Source of the DNA: CAYLZN01 sp964387935
GTDB taxonomy: Bacteria; Acidobacteriota; Vicinamibacteria; Vicinamibacterales; JAFNAJ01
DNA: 17,253 nt
Assembly (NCBI GenBank): GCA_964387935.1
Contig: CAYLZN010000095.1
Coordinates: 1 to 17,253 of the forward strand
Direction: 5' to 3'
This document shows, piece after piece, positions 14,420 to 17,253 of the stretch (positions are counted from its first letter, which is position 1; each line of letters starts with the position of its first letter). Position numbers and translations under genes: made by a program. The notes below the pieces were generated by a model, which worked only from the letters and a program-made list of their open reading frames with translations, had not been told where the DNA came from and did no database searches.

Positions 14420-14714
14420 GACGGCGCGAGTCTTCAAGAACCCGTCGATCCGTCATCTCACTTCCAGTGAGGTCACGGTTCGCGACGGACACAACGATTC
14501 AGCCCGTCAGGCCGCTGGTCGCCAGCCGATCGCCGCCCGCCGTTCTGTCCGATGAGTAGTAGTTCGCGCATCCTGCCGATCCAGCATTCCGATTGACCTC
14601 CCCTGTCATACCCACCAGCGACACTCTGGACACGGACACGCGGCGAGGCCCTGCGCCTTGCGCCCTGGGCCCTGCGCCGTGCGCCCTGAGCCCGCCTCTC
14701 CAAGGAGTGCACCC
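14420..14714. other. Intergenic region between toxin and second VWA gene
   Basis: No gene is supported in this 295-nt gap. It holds a small hairpin ctcact-tcc-agtgag (14457-14471) that might end the toxin transcript but lacks a U-run. A TTGACC hexamer (14593-14598) has no convincing -10 at the right spacing. The TGCGCC array and the aaggag Shine-Dalgarno (14702-14707) of the next gene complete it. The VWA promoter must lie here but could not be pinned down. Confidence 0.6.
14648..14692. repeat. TGCGCC-type low-complexity array upstream of the VWA gene
   Basis: Units of ccctgcgcc, ttgcgccctg and gtgcgccctg follow one another and share 12-13 nt exact words (gccttgcgccctg, gcgccctgagcc) with the array at 9611-9680. 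It ends about 10 nt before the Shine-Dalgarno of the VWA gene, so it is probably transcribed as part of its leader. Confidence 0.75.
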
Positions 14715-15971
14715 ATGACCCTGTCCCTGCGCCAGGACCGCACACTGATTCGAGCCGAATCCGCCAGCACGCGTTTCGCACTCGCCAGCATCACCGCCCC
14801 GCCGGCTCCGCGTCGCACCCAGCGCCGACCCGTCAACGTGGCGCTCGTCATCGACCGGTCCGGGTCCATGGGCGGCGAGAAAATCCGCCTCGCCCGCGAG
14901 GCGGTCGCCCACGCCCTCGCCCTGCTCGCGCCCGACGATCGCTTCGCGCTGGTCGCCTACGACGATGAGGTGGAGGTGCTGGTGGAGTCGACGTGGGCGA
15001 CCGGAGAAGCCAGGAAGTTGGCACTCCAACGGCTGGCGCAGGTGGACGCGCGCGGCTCGACGGATCTGGCCGGGGGCTGGCTGGCGGGCCTGACGCAGGC
15101 GCTGGAGCACCTCAGCGAACAGCGCGTCGGCCGCTGCCTGCTCCTCACCGACGGCCTCGCCAACGTCGGCGTCGTCGAACCCGACGCGCTCGCGGCCCGC
15201 GCGCGCGAGTGGCAGCAGCGCGGGGTGTCCACGTCCACCTTTGGCGTCGGCCGTGACTTCGACGAGCACCTCCTGCAGCGGATCGCAGCGTCGGGTGCCG
15301 GCCACTTCTACTTCCTCGAGACGCCGCAGCAGATTCCAGACCTGCTGGCAAGCGAGCTTGGCGAGACGCTCGAGATCGTCGCCCGGGACGCTGCGCTCGT
15401 CCTCACCCTGCCCGAAGGCGTCGAGGCCGTCGCCCTCGGGGCCTTCCCACTCGACAGCGCGGGTCGCATCGCCCGCGTGAACCTCGGGCACCTGGTGTCG
15501 GGCCAGGAACTGCAGCTCGCGGTGCGCCTCGCGTTCCCGGTGGGCGCGGAAGGGCAGGCAGTCGCCGTCGGCTTCCACCTGGCCGACGCCGAGGGCGCGC
15601 TCGACCCAGCCGAGCACACCGTGACGTGGAACTACGCCTCCCACGCGGACAACGACGGCCAGGCGCGGAATCGGCTGGTCGACCGCGGCGTCGCCGCCGC
15701 GTACGCTGCCCTCGCGCGGCAGCAGGCGCTCGCACTGAACCGCGAGGGCCGCTACGACGACGCCCGCCGCCTGCTCGAACGCGTGGCGCGGAAGATCCGC
15801 TCCTACGCCGGCGCCGATCCGGAACTGCAACGGATCGTCCACGAACTGCTGGCCGAGACCGAGGAGTTCGTCGTGCACATGGACCCGATCGCCGCCAAGA
15901 AGCGCCACTTCGCCGCGTACTCCCAGATGCAGAGCCGGACACCCGAGGGGCGCTCGCGGCGCACGTCGTGA
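14715..15971 (+). CDS. VWA-domain protein with C-terminal helical region
   Basis: A 418-aa protein. The ATG at 14715 has an excellent Shine-Dalgarno (aaggag, 7 nt spacer). After a short beta-rich N-terminus ('LIRAESASTRFALASITAPPAP') the VWA domain runs from about 40 to 215, with an intact MIDAS: Asp47 in 'DRSGSMGGEKI', Thr116 in 'ARGSTDLAGG' and Asp146 in 'LLTDGLANVG'. A beta-sandwich region follows (about 225-325, 'IVARDAALVLTLPEGVEAVALG'), then a helical TPR-like tail ('VDRGVAAAYAALARQQALALNREGRYDDARRLLERV'). There is no signal peptide or TM segment, so it is probably cytosolic. The MIDAS implies a metal-dependent protein ligand. It is the second VWA protein within 5 kb, but its architecture differs from the VIT-VWA protein, so it is not a recent duplicate. 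Confidence 0.92.
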   Translation: MTLSLRQDRTLIRAESASTRFALASITAPPAPRRTQRRPVNVALVIDRSGSMGGEKIRLAREAVAHALALLAPDDRFALVAYDDEVEVLVESTWATGEARKLALQRLAQVDARGSTDLAGGWLAGLTQALEHLSEQRVGRCLLLTDGLANVGVVEPDALAARAREWQQRGVSTSTFGVGRDFDEHLLQRIAASGAGHFYFLETPQQIPDLLASELGETLEIVARDAALVLTLPEGVEAVALGAFPLDSAGRIARVNLGHLVSGQELQLAVRLAFPVGAEGQAVAVGFHLADAEGALDPAEHTVTWNYASHADNDGQARNRLVDRGVAAAYAALARQQALALNREGRYDDARRLLERVARKIRSYAGADPELQRIVHELLAETEEFVVHMDPIAAKKRHFAAYSQMQSRTPEGRSRRTS

Positions 15972-16013
15972 ACGGCGGTCCTGCTGCTATGCTCTTGGCG
16001 GGGAGCATCGCAG

Positions 16014-16562
16014 GTGGTTCGGGCGAACGGGTGGCACTGGGTCGTGAGCGTGGCTGCGCTCGTGACGATGACGGGCCTCGTGGCTGCGCAGGGCACGGTT
16101 CCGGGAGCCACCTCGAGCCGGTCCGGCGCCCCGGGCGATGCAGCAGCCCGCTATCTCGTGGGCCCGACGGGCGCTGAAGGGATAGAAGCGTCATTGAAGG
16201 CCGCAGCGCTGGGCGCGAGCCTTCAGCGGCCTTCTGCACCGTCCGACCTGCCCCCCGTTGCCGCCCGCGTGCCCAGGCTCACCGCGCTGTGGAAAGCTGA
16301 AGACCTGTGGCCGCTCACCTGTCAGCAGGCCTGGGAGACCTCAGGTCGAAGTCCCGCGGGGATGACCGGCATCGTCCGGGCCCTTGCGCGCGTGGCTCTC
16401 ACCAACCGGGAGCTGCTGTTTCCGGACACGCGGGAGGCTGGCCTCGACGCGGGCAAGGGCATCGCCGAGGACTGCGCGGAGGATCCCGCCGGTCTGCTCT
16501 TCGCCATCGTCGACAAGCACACGCGGCGCGTGGCCGAGGCGGCCGCAAGCCCGCGGCAGTAG
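16014..16562 (+). CDS. Small secreted protein with a Cys pair, function unknown
   Basis: A 182-aa protein from a GTG at 16014, preceded by ggggag and, further up, a TATGCT -10-like box (15988-15993) just after the VWA stop. Residues 1-26 are a signal peptide ('WHWVVSVAALVTMTGLVAAQG'). The middle is low in recognisable structure. The C-terminal 90 residues ('WPLTCQQAWETSG', 'GIVRALARVALTNRELLFPD', 'GKGIAEDCAEDPAGLLFAIVDKH') are helical with two cysteines that could form a disulphide. This loosely recalls the small periplasmic HdeA/Rap1a-type fold, but the match is weak. I do not assign a function. Confidence 0.72.
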   Translation: MVRANGWHWVVSVAALVTMTGLVAAQGTVPGATSSRSGAPGDAAARYLVGPTGAEGIEASLKAAALGASLQRPSAPSDLPPVAARVPRLTALWKAEDLWPLTCQQAWETSGRSPAGMTGIVRALARVALTNRELLFPDTREAGLDAGKGIAEDCAEDPAGLLFAIVDKHTRRVAEAAASPRQ

Positions 16563-16601
16563 GGAACCGGCCTGCTCCGTGATCCGTCAGGACTGAGTGG
16601 C

Positions 16602-17228
16602 ATGACTCGCTGGAGATTGCTCGCGGCGATGCTCGCGGTCGGGCTGGTGGCGGCCGGCGTGGGCTACGTGCGTCTCACGGCCGTGGAGGCCGACCGGATC
16701 CTCGACGTGCTCGGCGTGAAGCCAGGCATGCAGGTGGCCGACGTTGGCGCGGGGCGTGGGGAGTGGGCCGTCGAACTCGCGCGAGCCGTCGGACCAGGCG
16801 GTCGCGTGTTCGCCACCGAGATCGACGAGGATCGGCTGGACGACATCGAGCGCGCGGCGCAGCGTGCCGGCCTCGGCAACGTGCAGGTCGTCAAGGCCGA
16901 GCGTGCGCGCACGGGACTGCCCGACGCGTGTTGCGATGCGGTCCTTCTCCGACACGTCTACCATCACCTCGCGGAGCCGGAGGCGACGCTGGCCTCGCTC
17001 CACGCCGCGCTGCGGCCCGGCGGGCTCCTGGCCATCATCGACTTCGAGTCGTGGGGCGGTTCGTCGCCGCCCGACGGCGCGCCGCCGAGTCGCCGGGGGC
17101 ACGGCATGCCGATGGCGCTGCTCGGGCAGGAGGTCGCGCGCGCCGGGTTCGAGGTGGTGAAGACGGACCCGGACGGGTCCGGCCGCGACGACCTCGTGCT
17201 CGCACGAAGGTCGATCGGCAGGCCGTGA
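16602..17228 (+). CDS. Class I SAM-dependent methyltransferase with N-terminal membrane anchor
   Basis: A 208-aa protein. Residues 4-22 ('WRLLAAMLAVGLVAAGVGYV') form a hydrophobic signal anchor or signal peptide. A Rossmann methyltransferase follows: 'DRILDVLGVKPGMQVADVGAGRGEWAVELA' (motif I), the acidic 'VFATEIDEDRLDDIE' (motif II), 'DAVLLRHVYHHLAEP' (post II) and 'LHAALRPGGLLAIIDFE' (motif III). The order and length fit UbiE/Methyltransf_11-type enzymes; the substrate is unknown. An exported methyltransferase would lack SAM, so the hydrophobic segment more likely anchors it with the catalytic domain inside, but topology cannot be settled here. It lies 39 nt after the secreted-protein gene and may share its transcript. 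Confidence 0.9.
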   Translation: MTRWRLLAAMLAVGLVAAGVGYVRLTAVEADRILDVLGVKPGMQVADVGAGRGEWAVELARAVGPGGRVFATEIDEDRLDDIERAAQRAGLGNVQVVKAERARTGLPDACCDAVLLRHVYHHLAEPEATLASLHAALRPGGLLAIIDFESWGGSSPPDGAPPSRRGHGMPMALLGQEVARAGFEVVKTDPDGSGRDDLVLARRSIGRP

Positions 17229-17253
17229 GGCGGGAAGGCCGGTCATATTCCCC

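Noticed and set aside
14499..15908. Minus-strand open frame (469 codons) opposite the second VWA gene
   Set aside because: The VWA frame has a full MIDAS and a good Shine-Dalgarno; the antisense frame has no recognisable domain.

Overview
The window is very GC-rich, with dense, mostly intact genes and no phage or insertion-sequence genes. Long antisense shadow ORFs, an ECF sigma/anti-sigma unit, a secreted GH2 glycosidase, an amidohydrolase, VIT/VWA proteins and low-complexity TGCGCC-type intergenic arrays together suggest a soil-type Acidobacteriota, perhaps Vicinamibacteria. That placement is inference from style and gene content; there is no marker gene here. One run of 10 Ns (10389-10398) shows this is a scaffold, probably from a metagenome.

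Left part (1-2195, + strand): the 3' end of a SAM methyltransferase, a short TACGCC-type repeat array, then a three-gene unit. This unit is an ECF sigma factor, a one-TM putative anti-sigma factor starting inside the sigma stop codon, and a small secreted protein. The next block (7426-2205, all - strand) contains a Uma2-family nuclease and an ICMT-like membrane methyltransferase, then a very short leaderless-looking ORF (31 codons), an Nei/Fpg DNA glycosylase, an 8-Cys zinc-ribbon protein, a metal-dependent amidohydrolase and a secreted GH2 glycosidase. From the short ORF to the GH2 gene, adjacent genes are 2-8 nt apart, so they are probably one operon.

Centre (7626-12543, + strand): a 659-aa ST7/TPR-like protein, then a MerR-type regulator. 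The regulator has a textbook sigma-70 promoter (TTGACA-17-TATATT) that overlaps a perfect 9-bp inverted repeat and leaves essentially no 5' UTR. It appears to drive itself and a downstream 795-aa VIT-VWA protein. A 20-bp tandem repeat ends in a strong hairpin between this gene and a convergent PAP2-family membrane phosphatase (12648-13451, -).

Right part: a Phd-VapC/PIN toxin-antitoxin pair (13686-14419) is divergent from the phosphatase, and the intervening region holds a long nested hairpin that looks like a structured RNA or DNA element. Next come a second VWA protein (14715-15971), a small secreted Cys-pair protein and a membrane-anchored methyltransferase.

The features most worth a second look are the structured element at 13529-13612, the autoregulated MerR/VIT-VWA unit with a second VWA protein nearby, the recurring TGCGCC/TACGCC arrays upstream of three transcription units, and the tiny ORF upstream of nei.
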